64,000 nt of DNA from Berkiella_A sp964633725. Lineage in GTDB: Bacteria > Pseudomonadota > Gammaproteobacteria > Berkiellales > Berkiellaceae. Made by a program: the position numbers and the translations under genes. The notes beneath the pieces are model-generated. The model saw nothing but the letters and a program-made list of their open reading frames with translations. It had not been told where the DNA came from and did not search any database. Positions 8,503 through 18,035 of the stretch are shown piece by piece (position 1 is the first letter of the stretch; every line of letters begins with the position of its first letter). The stretch lies in NCBI GenBank assembly GCA_964633725.1, contig CAZWHY010000012.1, positions 1-64,000 on the forward strand, given 5' to 3'.

Positions 8503-9696
8503 ATGAAAAAATCAATGCTATGGTTGCCATTCATAGCGATGACCTTTATACAACCAGCCCAAGCCATGCTTGGAGATAAGGCATCCCCTGCATTGAAAAA
8601 AAGCAGTGGCAGTACAACTAATACAAATAAACGCTCTACACCAAGCAAAAAAAACACTCAAACTGCGACCAGAGCAAGTACGGACAGCACCGCTAAGATA
8701 ATTTCCGATTATAGTGGTATGTCCGAATCAGAAGTCAGTGATTTTTTAAGTAAAACACAAAATATGAGCGGCGAAGAGCTGCAAGTTTATTTGCAAGGCT
8801 TGCAAACCAGTTTAGAAAGTGGACAAATTCAACCTAATGAAGTTGATTCCAGTATGCCTGCTAATTATAAACCTCATGGCAGCAAAAAATCTAAAAAGCA
8901 CAGTGGAAAAACCATTAAGCAACAGCAAAATGACGAAGCGTTTGAAGGCTTGCTTGAAGAGGCTTTACCTTTAAGCCCCGATCAAATTACAAAAATGCAT
9001 AAATTTTATGATTTAGCATTACAAGCAAAAGCAACCCCCTCAAGCTCCCCGCCTACACCTCATTTTAGCTCCATGCCAGTAAAATTGGAGCCAGGTAGTC
9101 AAGCACCCGTTATTCGTTTATCCGCAGGTTTTGTTTCTACGCTATTATTTGTTGATCGTACAGGTGCGCCTTGGCCCATCACCGCTTACTCTCTTGGTGA
9201 CCCTAATAATTTCAATATTCAGTGGGACACTCAGTCGAATACTATGTTTATACAAAGCACAAAAAAATACGTGCATGCCAATATGGCGGTACGTCTAGTT
9301 GGCTTAAATACACCCGTTATGCTAACACTGGTATCAGGCCAAAAAGATGTAGACTTTAGAGTTGATTTGCAATTACAAGCCAGAGGCCCAGAAGCCTTTC
9401 CAGCCGTTGTTAACAACAAATCATACTCCTCTGACGTAAACGCTGATATGATTAATATGTTAGACGGCGTTCCACCCAAAGGCAGCCTAAAGCTCAATGT
9501 CAGTGGAGATTTTGCACAAGCGTGGCTCTATAATGAAAAAATTTATTATCGCTCAAAGATCACATTGTTATCACCTGCCTGGATGGCCACAGTCTCTAGC
9601 CCAGATGGTACTCATGTGTATGAGATCATGCCTACACCTTACTTATTGGCATCTAAAGATGGTCAAACCATCAACATTAAGCTAACAGGGTTATAA
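8503..9696 (+). CDS. dotH: DotH/IcmK, outer-membrane core protein
   Basis: DotH is the main outer-membrane core subunit, placed there by DotC and DotD. I start it at the ATG at 8503, ten bases after AAGGA, because it begins directly with a signal peptide cleaved near QPAQA; a TTG at 8482 lies before the ribosome-binding site. The N-terminal 150 residues are low-complexity and Lys/Ser/Thr-rich. The conserved part follows: VIRLSAGFVSTLLFVDRTGAPWPI, then a C-terminal region with GSLKLNVSGDFAQAW and ending near GQTINIKLTGL. The 397 residues are slightly longer than in Legionella (360). DotG begins 2 bp after its stop. Confidence 0.95.
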   Translation: MKKSMLWLPFIAMTFIQPAQAMLGDKASPALKKSSGSTTNTNKRSTPSKKNTQTATRASTDSTAKIISDYSGMSESEVSDFLSKTQNMSGEELQVYLQGLQTSLESGQIQPNEVDSSMPANYKPHGSKKSKKHSGKTIKQQQNDEAFEGLLEEALPLSPDQITKMHKFYDLALQAKATPSSSPPTPHFSSMPVKLEPGSQAPVIRLSAGFVSTLLFVDRTGAPWPITAYSLGDPNNFNIQWDTQSNTMFIQSTKKYVHANMAVRLVGLNTPVMLTLVSGQKDVDFRVDLQLQARGPEAFPAVVNNKSYSSDVNADMINMLDGVPPKGSLKLNVSGDFAQAWLYNEKIYYRSKITLLSPAWMATVSSPDGTHVYEIMPTPYLLASKDGQTINIKLTGL

Positions 9697-9698
9697 CA

Positions 9699-11120
9699 AT
9701 GGCAAAAAAACAAATCGCTTTGGTAGCAACTTTAACAAATGCTCGAAACAGAACACTGGTAATTGTTTTGGGTTTTATCTTGTTTTTGGGCGTTGCATTT
9801 GCTGTCTCAAAATTTAGAAACGCCAATAAAGATCCTTTAGCTGGGCAAGGCTCCAGCACAGGCTCTGTCCCTAACATCCGCTCTATCCCAGGCGCCAAAG
9901 CGCCTGAAAAGTATGTCAAATTGCAACGAGAAGACAACATTAAAAAGGCAGATGCCGCCATCAAGAAAAAAACAGCGGCGATACCCACTATTCTAGGTGC
10001 AATTCAAGATGAAACCCCAGAAGAAGGTCTGATTCAATTAACACAAATTGACCCAAGTTTGGGACCAGCCACCGGCGCCCCTAAAGTGGGCAAAATACAG
10101 GTCGGTGAAGCACGCACAGGCGCCTTCATTGATTCAGGACCTTTTAAAGCTCAAACACAAAAAGAAAAGCGCCGTAAAGAGTTAGACAAAAGACGGCAAG
10201 AGCAAGTCCAACGAGTTGATAAAATGAAAGCAGACCAAAAAGCCGCCAGACAAGCAACTCAAGCGCGCCAACAAGCCGATACAGAACGCCAAGCTTATAC
10301 AAAAACCGTTAAAAACATGCAAAAAAATATGGGCACTTACGCAAAAGGTGCTCATAAAGAATGGAGCACCTATAATAAACAGGCTTATACATCGGGTAAG
10401 TGGGAAACAGAAGAATATAAACCTAAAATTACTCGAATGCTAGAATCAGCGACTAAGGGTAATAGCGTCATAACAACCATCAAAGATGCTGCGGGTAATC
10501 CTCAAGCGATCACAATCACTAAGAAATCAGCAACAGCAAAAATCAAGTCAGAAATCATTAAAGCAGGTACTATTTTGTTCGCAGTCTTGGATACTGCGGT
10601 GAACTCTGATGAACCAGGCCCTGTGTTAGCGACAATTGTGCATGGAAAATATAAAGGGGCAAAATTGATTGGCACAATTGCCCATGAGTCTCGCCAAGAG
10701 AAATTATTAATGACTTTTGAAACCATGACATTGAAAACACTGCCCACATCAATGTCGGTCAGTGTTGTCGCCATTGACGTCAATACAGCTCGAACAGCGG
10801 TTGGTTCTGATGTCGACAAACATTACTTACTAAGATACGGAACATTATTTGCCTCATCCTTCTTGGAAGGCTACGCTGATGCCATTACAGAGGCTGGTAC
10901 CGTTACAACGACCTCAGCATTTACAGGCTCTACGACAACCCAAAAACCAGAGTTATCCGGCAAAGAGGAATTTTTAGCCGCACTGGGTGAAGTGGGTAAA
11001 CGGTGGGGACAACAAATCCGTCCTGTATTTAATAAACCGTATACAGTCACTGTTAATCAAGGTACAGGCTTAGGCTTATTATTCTTAAATGACGCCGATG
11101 TAACTCCTAAGGAAGGATAA
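9699..11120 (+). CDS. dotG: Short DotG/IcmE, VirB10-like channel scaffold
   Basis: DotG spans the envelope and links the inner membrane to the outer-membrane core. One membrane segment (about 19-37) precedes a Lys/Gln/Arg-rich helical region (about 145-240) and a C-terminal VirB10-like domain (about 275-470) that includes IKAGTILFAVLDTAVNSDEPGPV, TFETMTLKTLPTSMSVSVVAID and SSFLEGYADAI. The protein has only 473 residues, against about 1,040 in Legionella and Coxiella, because the long pentapeptide-repeat region is absent. That makes it closer in size to TraO of IncI plasmids. The reading frame is intact and tightly packed between dotH and dotF, so truncation by mutation is unlikely. Confidence 0.94.
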   Translation: MAKKQIALVATLTNARNRTLVIVLGFILFLGVAFAVSKFRNANKDPLAGQGSSTGSVPNIRSIPGAKAPEKYVKLQREDNIKKADAAIKKKTAAIPTILGAIQDETPEEGLIQLTQIDPSLGPATGAPKVGKIQVGEARTGAFIDSGPFKAQTQKEKRRKELDKRRQEQVQRVDKMKADQKAARQATQARQQADTERQAYTKTVKNMQKNMGTYAKGAHKEWSTYNKQAYTSGKWETEEYKPKITRMLESATKGNSVITTIKDAAGNPQAITITKKSATAKIKSEIIKAGTILFAVLDTAVNSDEPGPVLATIVHGKYKGAKLIGTIAHESRQEKLLMTFETMTLKTLPTSMSVSVVAIDVNTARTAVGSDVDKHYLLRYGTLFASSFLEGYADAITEAGTVTTTSAFTGSTTTQKPELSGKEEFLAALGEVGKRWGQQIRPVFNKPYTVTVNQGTGLGLLFLNDADVTPKEG

Positions 11121-11124
11121 TCGA

Positions 11125-12087
11125 ATGGTTAATCATGCAGATGATAAAGATGATTTTGAAGATGAATTCGAGTTTGATTTAGACGATGAGTTTGATGAAG
11201 ATGAAGATAAAGCAGAAGAAACGAGCAAAGCTCGCCCTTCTCCTGTAGCCGAACGCGGCAAAAGCAAGTTTCCATGGCTAATAGCCGTTGCCGCAATAGG
11301 GGCGGTTGGATTTGCGGGTTATAAATTTGTTCAAATGGGAGATGCCTCTGATAGCGTCGGTGATATTGTACAAAAAGCACCAGCGGTTCAAACCACTCGA
11401 CAAACTCAAGCGACACAACCTGCAATACCTACAACAGAAGATCCTGCATTCGCGTTAGATAATACAGATTTTGTGACCACTGATTCAAGTACTCGCACGA
11501 CTTCCAATACATTGGATAATCAGTTAGATACGCTTTCACAAACATCAACCGAAGCTCAAGCCACTGACAGTTTGTTTGGCTCAAGCTCATCTGAATCAAC
11601 ACAAGCCAACACAACTGACGTCGAGAAATCTTTATCCGCGTTGAAAAAAGAACTCACGACGTTGAGCAAAACCAACAAAGATGTCAAAAACAATGAAAAA
11701 GATATAGAGCTTACAGCAAGCAAAGTTGTCAACATTGATAAAAACTTAAACCAAATACAGCAAGAAATTAAACAGCTCACGCGTATTGTCAAAAGCTTAG
11801 CAGAACAAGTCGGTGATTTACAATCTGCTAGATCGCAACTTCAAGCGGCACGAGCTGCAAAAGCAAGACATCCTGGTAATAGCCATCACGCAGCGTCTGC
11901 GCAAAAATCTGTCAGTGACGCGATGACGATACATGCCATCATACCAGGACGTGCATGGCTCAGAACGCAGGCAGGCAAAACAGTCTCTGTAACAGAAGGT
12001 GATATGTTAGGAGAATACGGCAAGGTATTAAAAATAGATGCTCCAACTGGCTCAGTCATTACCAGTTCAGGTGTTACAATACGCTAA
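11125..12087 (+). CDS. dotF: DotF/IcmG, inner-membrane core-associated protein
   Basis: DotF is an inner-membrane protein that associates with DotG in the Dot/Icm core. The 320 residues begin with a very acidic cytoplasmic stretch (Asp/Glu-rich to about residue 31), then a membrane segment at about 50-66, a Thr/Ser/Gln-rich linker and a coiled coil at about 165-240. A small C-terminal domain follows with PGRAWLRTQAGKTVSVTEGD and a GKVLKID strand, typical of IcmG. It starts 4 bp after dotG. It is about 50 residues longer than the Legionella protein, mostly in the acidic and linker parts. Confidence 0.92.
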   Translation: MVNHADDKDDFEDEFEFDLDDEFDEDEDKAEETSKARPSPVAERGKSKFPWLIAVAAIGAVGFAGYKFVQMGDASDSVGDIVQKAPAVQTTRQTQATQPAIPTTEDPAFALDNTDFVTTDSSTRTTSNTLDNQLDTLSQTSTEAQATDSLFGSSSSESTQANTTDVEKSLSALKKELTTLSKTNKDVKNNEKDIELTASKVVNIDKNLNQIQQEIKQLTRIVKSLAEQVGDLQSARSQLQAARAAKARHPGNSHHAASAQKSVSDAMTIHAIIPGRAWLRTQAGKTVSVTEGDMLGEYGKVLKIDAPTGSVITSSGVTIR

Positions 12088-12129
12088 CAAATACGCAATT
12101 TGCGTCAGGGATAATGAAAGAGAGGTAAT

Positions 12130-15100
12130 ATGGGAACCTTTATTGATCCAGTCTTAGATAGCATCGATGCCCTCTTAGCTTGGATGGGTTCTGCTTTAGG
12201 GCAAACAACGGAACACTACTGCACACTTGAAACAGCAGATAATAGGCATACATTAGTTGCTCGAGATGGCTCATTAGTCTCTGTGGTTCGCCTTATGGGG
12301 GCAACAGAGCTGGTGGGTGTTGCAGAGTTTCAGCGTATTCACGCTGGATTAATCAACTCTATTTCACCCGCATTAAAACGACCTGGCCATGCTATTCAGG
12401 TGTTTTTTAGCTATAATCGAGAGACCGTTAAGGATGACATTCGGGATGTCTTTAGCCCTGCGATGGACACGTGCAAGCGCCTTAAAATGGACTTGGCCGA
12501 TCTCTTTGAAGAAAGAATCAACCATTTAGCAAAATTTACGGCCTCAGAAGATTGTTTTTTTGTCCTATGGACGCGTCCTTCCGCTTTAAACAAGACACAG
12601 CTTGATATGTCCAATAAAGCCAAAATAGAAATCATGAAGAAGGCAAAACAGCCTATTATGCGGCGTGCTCAAAATATTATGGCGGCGGTTCCTGAACTTC
12701 GCGAATCTCATGACTCTTTTGTACGCTCCGTTGTGAATGATATGCGAGATGTTAGCTTATATGCCACCCTGTTAGATGTGCATCAAGCATTATGGGAAAG
12801 CCGAAACACAGTCGATCCAGATTACACGAATAAAAATTGGCAACCCGTGCTACCTGGCAACAAGATCCCTTTGCGCAACATCAGAGATGTCAAAATGCGC
12901 GATTTGTCTGAGATATCATGGCCACCTTTGGTTCCACAATTAATTCCCCGAGATGGTGAAGTTATAAACCTAAGGACAGCCAGAATTGGTGATAAGCTGT
13001 ATTCAACACACTTTATTGATTTGTTTCCACAAGATATTAAGCCATTTTATGACCTGTTGAAAAAAACACTTCAATCTAAATTTCCTTGGCGAATTTCATT
13101 TTTAATCGAAAGTGATGGCATTAGAACATTAGGCATTAAACCTATATTGGCTTCATTTTTGAGTTTTGCCTCGGCACAAAATCCTCTTATTACCGATGCG
13201 GCAGAGCTGCTCAAAGAAATTGAAAACAGAACAGATTATGCTATCGTCAAATTCCGTGTTTCGGCCTCTACTTGGGCGCCTATAGGCGAAGAAAGATTGC
13301 TTCGAGCTCGTTCTGCCGAGTTAGGTAAATCATTACAAGGCTGGGGTAGCTGCGAAGTAGGTGAAGTATCAGGTGATAGCTATGAAGCCGCTCTTTCAAC
13401 CTGTTTGGCACTATCAACAAACAGTGTCGCAACCCCATCTGTCGCACCACTAAATGATGTTTGCTATATGTTGCCTTTTGCCAGACCTGCCTCTCCTTGG
13501 GTCACTGGCGCAATATTATTTCGCTCCCCTGACGGAAAACCTTGGCCGTACCAACCAGGCTCTACACAGCAAACAACCTGGATTGACTTGGTCTATGCAA
13601 GACCTGGTTCTGGTAAATCCGTGCTATCTAACTCTATTAACTTAGCCTTATGCTTGCAAGGTGGTATTGTTCGCCTGCCTCGTATTGCCATCATTGATAT
13701 TGGTCCTTCTAGCGCTGGGTTGATATCTTTGATTAAAGAATCTTTGCCTGAAAAGAAAAGACACTTAGTGGCATACCATCGCTTAAGGATGACGCCAGAA
13801 TATTCTATTAACCCATTCGACTGCCAATTAGGTTGCCGTGCCCCAACACCGCAAGAAAGAAGTTTCTTGGTCAACTTTATTACTTTGCTGGCAACCCCCA
13901 TTGGTGAATCTAAGTCCTATGACGGTATTTCTGATATGGCGGGTATGATTGTTGATGAGATGTTCAAAAGCCTAAATGACAGTGGTAATCCCAATAAATA
14001 TACACGAGATTTAGATCTTGAATTGGATAAAGCCCTAGATGCCTTTGAGTTTATAGGGGATGCGCATACGTCTTGGTGGGAAATCGTAGACGCGCTTTTC
14101 AAAGCAGATGAAATTCACTTGGCCACCAAAGCACAGCGGTATTGCTCCCCCATGCTTGCAGATGCTGTTGCAATTTGTAGAACACAAGTTGTGGAAGATT
14201 TGTATGGCAAAATTATCGCCCCTACAGGCGAGCCTTTAATTACGGCTTTTGGCCGTATGATTTCTGCCGCCATTCGTGAATATCCTATTTTATCCCGTAT
14301 TACACAGTTTGACTTAGGGGATGCCCGTGTTGTCTCGTTAGATTTGGATGAAGTCGCCAAATCAGGTGGTGAAGCAGCAGAGAGACAAACAGCGGTTATG
14401 TATATGCTTGCACGCTACATTATGGCAAGACATTACTACCTCACAGAAGAAAACTTAGAAGATTTTCCACAGCTATTTACAGAGTACCATAGAGAACGGA
14501 TTTTACAGATTAGAGAAGATCCGAAACGTCTCGTCCTTGATGAGTTCCACCGTACCTCTAAAGCGCAAGCGGTGCGCGATCAGGTTCTGGTGGATATGCG
14601 AGAAGGTCGTAAATGGAAAGTACAAGTCGCTCTATTATCTCAATCTCTGGATGACTTTGATCCCGTTATGGTTGAGTTTGCGACAGCTGTGTTTATCATG
14701 GATGCGGGGCCCCAGCAAGCTATCGATAAATCAGTCAAAACATTTGGTTTAAGTGAAACGGCAAAATACGCATTGGCCAATCGCGTTCATGGTCCAAGAG
14801 CAGAAGGTGCAACATTTTTAGCTCAGTTTGCAACAAAATTAGGCACAAATACGCAGCTTTGTACCAGTACGTTAGGCCCCATTGAATTATGGGCTTTTAA
14901 TACCACGGCAGAAGATGCCCGTATTCGTAATTCGTTGTATACGAAAATTGGGGCAGGTGAAACACGCAAACTGCTAGCGATGCTCTATCCAGCAGGTTCT
15001 GCGGCTAATATTGTTGAGCAACGCCTCAGCAAGCTCAAAGAACATCAAGATGAGTTAGAGGAAGATGCAGGTGCCAGTGTTATTGACGAGCTAATTGAAG

Positions 15101-15147
15101 AAATCTTGCAAGTTTATAAGAGTTCTTCTAGTCCTACGGCGCTCTAG
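12130..15147 (+). CDS. dotO: DotO/IcmB, VirB4-like secretion ATPase
   Basis: DotO is the large VirB4-like ATPase at the base of the Dot/Icm channel, where DotB docks. The 1005 residues match Legionella IcmB (1009). The P-loop ARPGSGKS lies at about 490-497, and a Walker B-like strand RLVLDEFHRT is followed by a helical segment and the LLSQSLDDF motif typical of VirB4-type enzymes. The ATG follows GAGAGG. It is the last gene of the rightward run; an imperfect hairpin follows the stop and the next gene is convergent. The DotN and DotP genes that adjoin icmB in Legionella are 27 kb away here. Confidence 0.97.
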   Translation: MGTFIDPVLDSIDALLAWMGSALGQTTEHYCTLETADNRHTLVARDGSLVSVVRLMGATELVGVAEFQRIHAGLINSISPALKRPGHAIQVFFSYNRETVKDDIRDVFSPAMDTCKRLKMDLADLFEERINHLAKFTASEDCFFVLWTRPSALNKTQLDMSNKAKIEIMKKAKQPIMRRAQNIMAAVPELRESHDSFVRSVVNDMRDVSLYATLLDVHQALWESRNTVDPDYTNKNWQPVLPGNKIPLRNIRDVKMRDLSEISWPPLVPQLIPRDGEVINLRTARIGDKLYSTHFIDLFPQDIKPFYDLLKKTLQSKFPWRISFLIESDGIRTLGIKPILASFLSFASAQNPLITDAAELLKEIENRTDYAIVKFRVSASTWAPIGEERLLRARSAELGKSLQGWGSCEVGEVSGDSYEAALSTCLALSTNSVATPSVAPLNDVCYMLPFARPASPWVTGAILFRSPDGKPWPYQPGSTQQTTWIDLVYARPGSGKSVLSNSINLALCLQGGIVRLPRIAIIDIGPSSAGLISLIKESLPEKKRHLVAYHRLRMTPEYSINPFDCQLGCRAPTPQERSFLVNFITLLATPIGESKSYDGISDMAGMIVDEMFKSLNDSGNPNKYTRDLDLELDKALDAFEFIGDAHTSWWEIVDALFKADEIHLATKAQRYCSPMLADAVAICRTQVVEDLYGKIIAPTGEPLITAFGRMISAAIREYPILSRITQFDLGDARVVSLDLDEVAKSGGEAAERQTAVMYMLARYIMARHYYLTEENLEDFPQLFTEYHRERILQIREDPKRLVLDEFHRTSKAQAVRDQVLVDMREGRKWKVQVALLSQSLDDFDPVMVEFATAVFIMDAGPQQAIDKSVKTFGLSETAKYALANRVHGPRAEGATFLAQFATKLGTNTQLCTSTLGPIELWAFNTTAEDARIRNSLYTKIGAGETRKLLAMLYPAGSAANIVEQRLSKLKEHQDELEEDAGASVIDELIEEILQVYKSSSSPTAL

Positions 15148-15175
15148 GCTGGAGATTCAAGTTTGTAGGGGCTGA

Positions 15176-15213
15176 CCTCTGTGTCAACCCCTAGTCTTGG
15201 GTTGGCACAGAGG
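15176..15213. terminator. Hairpin between convergent dotO and a small gene
   Basis: A 15-bp stem with one mismatch (CCTCTGTGTCAACCC / GGGTTGGCACAGAGG) and an 8-base loop lies 28 bp past the dotO stop and just past the stop of the convergent gene. It is placed to end transcription from both sides, although neither side has a clear U-tract. Confidence 0.55.
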
Positions 15214-15233
15214 CAAAGACCACCTAATTATTA

Positions 15234-15518
15234 CTATTCTGCAACCCAACCTTCTAAAGCTGCGATAATCTTCTTCGCTTGATCTACACTTGAAATATTA
15301 AATTTAGATTTTTGTTGGTACTCGCCATTACGTTTTTGGTAGCGTCTTATAGTGAATTTTACAGGACCGTACACTTCTTCTTTTTTATTCCAATCCTGAC
15401 ATTTAAAAATAATTGTCGCCCAAGCACCTTTTGTCAAAATAACTTTGTCCACTTCTTTGACGGTTTCAATATCATCTTCAACATAGGTTATGCTGATTTC
15501 ATCTACATTTGAAGCCAT
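15234..15518 (-). CDS. Small conserved protein, possibly PC4-like
   Basis: I place the start at the ATG at 15518, eight bases after GGAGG; an in-frame GTG at 15533 overlaps the ribosome-binding site. The product has 94 residues, with a VDKVILTKGAWATIIFKCQDW stretch, then FTIRRYQKRNGEYQQKSKFN and a C-terminal helix. The strand-rich centre with a Y-Q-K-R-N-G turn followed by a helix recalls small bacterial PC4/YdbC-like single-strand nucleic-acid-binding proteins. That similarity is from memory and is weak. It is convergent with dotO and followed by nothing obviously related. Function unknown. Confidence 0.7.
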   Translation of the reverse strand: MASNVDEISITYVEDDIETVKEVDKVILTKGAWATIIFKCQDWNKKEEVYGPVKFTIRRYQKRNGEYQQKSKFNISSVDQAKKIIAALEGWVAE

Positions 15519-15552
15519 TAAATTAACCTCCACTATCGGATTGTATTAATAT

Positions 15553-15819
15553 TTAAGAACGAAATTTAGAAATCAAATAATTTAGCAACGAACCTGCTAA
15601 TACAGAGGCCACTAGTCCGCCTCTTAGTAAAAATAAGCCGACATTGGTCATCGTAAAGATTGAATCACCATTTACAATGTAAGCTACCAGAATAAATATT
15701 ATAAGAGGCAAACTGCAGCCCAGCAAAAAGTAATAGCGATATTTATGACTGATAAGCAATAATAAAAATATCGCATAAGCTATCGCAAGAAAATTTATAA
15801 TAATTAGTATTGGTGGCAT
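15553..15819 (-). CDS. Small three-helix membrane protein of unknown function
   Basis: An 88-residue product is almost wholly hydrophobic, with segments at about 3-22, 29-50 and 57-78, the last ending in a Lys/Arg-containing tail (NYLISKFRS). It lies 34 bp upstream of the PC4-like gene on the same strand and could be cotranscribed with it. No family is recognised. The base composition and intact frame support a real gene, but small hydrophobic frames are a common source of false calls. Confidence 0.5.
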   Translation of the reverse strand: MPPILIIINFLAIAYAIFLLLLISHKYRYYFLLGCSLPLIIFILVAYIVNGDSIFTMTNVGLFLLRGGLVASVLAGSLLNYLISKFRS

Positions 15820-15958
15820 CAGTATCCTAGCGTGCAGCCTTGTATTTGTTTAGCTTAAATTCAAGGGGGCATTAATTAAGTTATTCCATGCCCGCCCCTT
15901 AACTTTCCGACAGGATACCATATATCCTAAGTATATATTCTGCACCACTCAAAATTTA

Positions 15959-17908
15959 CTAAAATTCAACGCCAAATTCGTCTGATAACAGCTCTTGGCC
16001 AATCTTATCAGCAAGTTCTCTACCTTTTGAGGCTTGCTCCGACGTTAGCTTTTCTAGCATAACATCTCTTGCTTTATGTATCTTGGGCCCACCACCGACT
16101 GAAGCAAGCTTAAACCATGCATAAGATTTAACCGGATCCGCCTCAGTCCCTATTCCTTTTTCATAACATAGCCCCAACTGATACTGTGCCCCACTGTCTC
16201 CTTGATAAGCGGCCTCTTCAAATAATTTAAAGGCTTCTTGAGGATTTTCTTCTATCCCCAATCCTTTTAGATAGCTCAGCCCTAGTTCATAGCGTGAACC
16301 AACATGCGCTTGCTTTGCAGCTTGTTTAAAATATTTTAATGCTTGATTTTCATCCTTAGCGATCCCTGTACCATTTCTATATCTTAATCCTAATAAATAT
16401 TGTGATTCTGCGAAGCCTTTCTTAGCGGCTCGTGTTAACCACTTAATCGCTTCATTATCATTAAAATCTGTGCCCAAGCCTTCACTATAAAACTCTGCAA
16501 TTTTATTTTGTGCGGGTCCATAATCTTCTTCAGCGGCTTTGAGAAACCATTCAAATGCTTTCACATAGCTCTGTCCACCAGCCATAAAGCCATTTCTATA
16601 GCACTCTCCTAAATGATAATATCCTATAACAAATTTTTGCCTGGCAGATCTTTCAAACCAATGGCAGGCTAATTTTGGGTTAAGTTCATATCCATATAAG
16701 CCTTTAGAATGCGCCAACCCCACATACACAATGGCATCTGGATAACGATGCTTGATGGAGGCTTCCAACCACGTCCCCGCTTCATTTTGTTCATCTAGAG
16801 AGCCATATCCATCAGAAAAATATCTGAATAACTTAAACTCAGCAGCTGGATATGATTTTGCGGCAGATCTCTTAAACCACTCTAGTGCCTCTAATTTGTT
16901 AGGCTCAATACCCAATCCTTGCTCAAAAGCAATCCCGACCTCATACATTGCGTGTGCAAACCCCTCTCTAGCCGCTTGTTGATACAGTTCTAATGAACGG
17001 CTATAGTTTTTCTTTGTTCCTTTCCCTTCACGATAAATCATTGCCAGCTCAACTTTTGCAGATAAAGATCCATTTTGTGAGGCTTTTCTAATCCATTTCA
17101 CATACTTTTTCTTGGATTTTTCGGTGCCGATCCCAAGCAAATACATTTTAGCGATAACACTTTGTCCATCCATGTCGCCTAGTTCAGCTGCACGCAAATA
17201 GTTTTCAAATGCAATTTTATTGTCTTTGTCTACACCGAGCCCTTTTTCATATGCTTGACCAATCGCATAAAATGCTGGCGCATAATCTTGTTTACTAGCT
17301 TTTTGAAACCATTTCATTGCCACTCGATTATTTTGGCCAAATCCCAAACCTTGACTATAAGACAAGCCCATTGCATATTCAGCTGGTGCATAACGCTGCT
17401 CAGCCGACCGAACAAACCACATATTCGCCATTTTAAAATTAATATCAACCCCATATCCCTGGTTGTACATAACCCCTAAATGATAAGCGGAAGGTCCATG
17501 GCCTTTTTGTGCCCCTTTGGTAAACCACTCAATTGCTTGTCTATAACTTTTAGGCGCCCCTATGCCTTGAAAATATATCTGACCTATATTATAAATCGCA
17601 TTAAAATTACCTTGCTCAGCCGCTCTCTTGAACCACTTTAATGCCATGCTTGGATTTTTTTCAACATAGTTTCCTGTCAGATATAGTACACCTAAACTAT
17701 ATTGTGCTTCCGCATTACCACGTCTGGCGGCTTTTTCAATATTGTCATATTCTCTTGGTGTAACAAATTCACTAAGATACGCTAAACGCATAGCGGTTTT
17801 CTGTACTAGACGTTCATCCAGCCGCTGTGCTTGTACATTGATACTCAGGGTGACTAGAGCCAAACTTGTAAGTACAATAAAAAGCATATTTTTTAATTTA
17901 AACAACAT
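15959..17908 (-). CDS. Secreted Sel1-repeat protein (about 15 repeats)
   Basis: An N-terminal signal peptide (cleavage near INVQA) is followed by about fifteen tandem Sel1-like repeats of about 36 residues, with the pattern A-x-Y-x-L-G-x-x-Y-x-x-G-x-G and A-x-x-W-F-x-x-A-A. The repeats fill residues 45-620. Such solenoids mediate protein-protein contacts; in Legionella the secreted SLR proteins LpnE, EnhC and LidL influence entry and vacuole traffic. Whether this protein stays in the periplasm or leaves the cell cannot be told. It is divergent from a second Sel1 gene, and the pair probably arose by duplication. Starts at ATG 17908 after TTAGG. Confidence 0.9.
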   Translation of the reverse strand: MLFKLKNMLFIVLTSLALVTLSINVQAQRLDERLVQKTAMRLAYLSEFVTPREYDNIEKAARRGNAEAQYSLGVLYLTGNYVEKNPSMALKWFKRAAEQGNFNAIYNIGQIYFQGIGAPKSYRQAIEWFTKGAQKGHGPSAYHLGVMYNQGYGVDINFKMANMWFVRSAEQRYAPAEYAMGLSYSQGLGFGQNNRVAMKWFQKASKQDYAPAFYAIGQAYEKGLGVDKDNKIAFENYLRAAELGDMDGQSVIAKMYLLGIGTEKSKKKYVKWIRKASQNGSLSAKVELAMIYREGKGTKKNYSRSLELYQQAAREGFAHAMYEVGIAFEQGLGIEPNKLEALEWFKRSAAKSYPAAEFKLFRYFSDGYGSLDEQNEAGTWLEASIKHRYPDAIVYVGLAHSKGLYGYELNPKLACHWFERSARQKFVIGYYHLGECYRNGFMAGGQSYVKAFEWFLKAAEEDYGPAQNKIAEFYSEGLGTDFNDNEAIKWLTRAAKKGFAESQYLLGLRYRNGTGIAKDENQALKYFKQAAKQAHVGSRYELGLSYLKGLGIEENPQEAFKLFEEAAYQGDSGAQYQLGLCYEKGIGTEADPVKSYAWFKLASVGGGPKIHKARDVMLEKLTSEQASKGRELADKIGQELLSDEFGVEF

Positions 17909-18035
17909 GAACCTAACCTCTATATTTAGCGATTTGCTAAAAACCCAGCGCTTAACTATTAATATAATATATAATTAAAGTGTAAATTATTTTGATACGG
18001 TTTTGTTCATTAAATGGATTTAAGGCAGACGGATA

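Noticed and set aside
18003..18035. Riboswitch or small RNA between the divergent Sel1 genes
   Set aside because: The 127-bp gap is AT-rich with no stable hairpin or recognisable aptamer.
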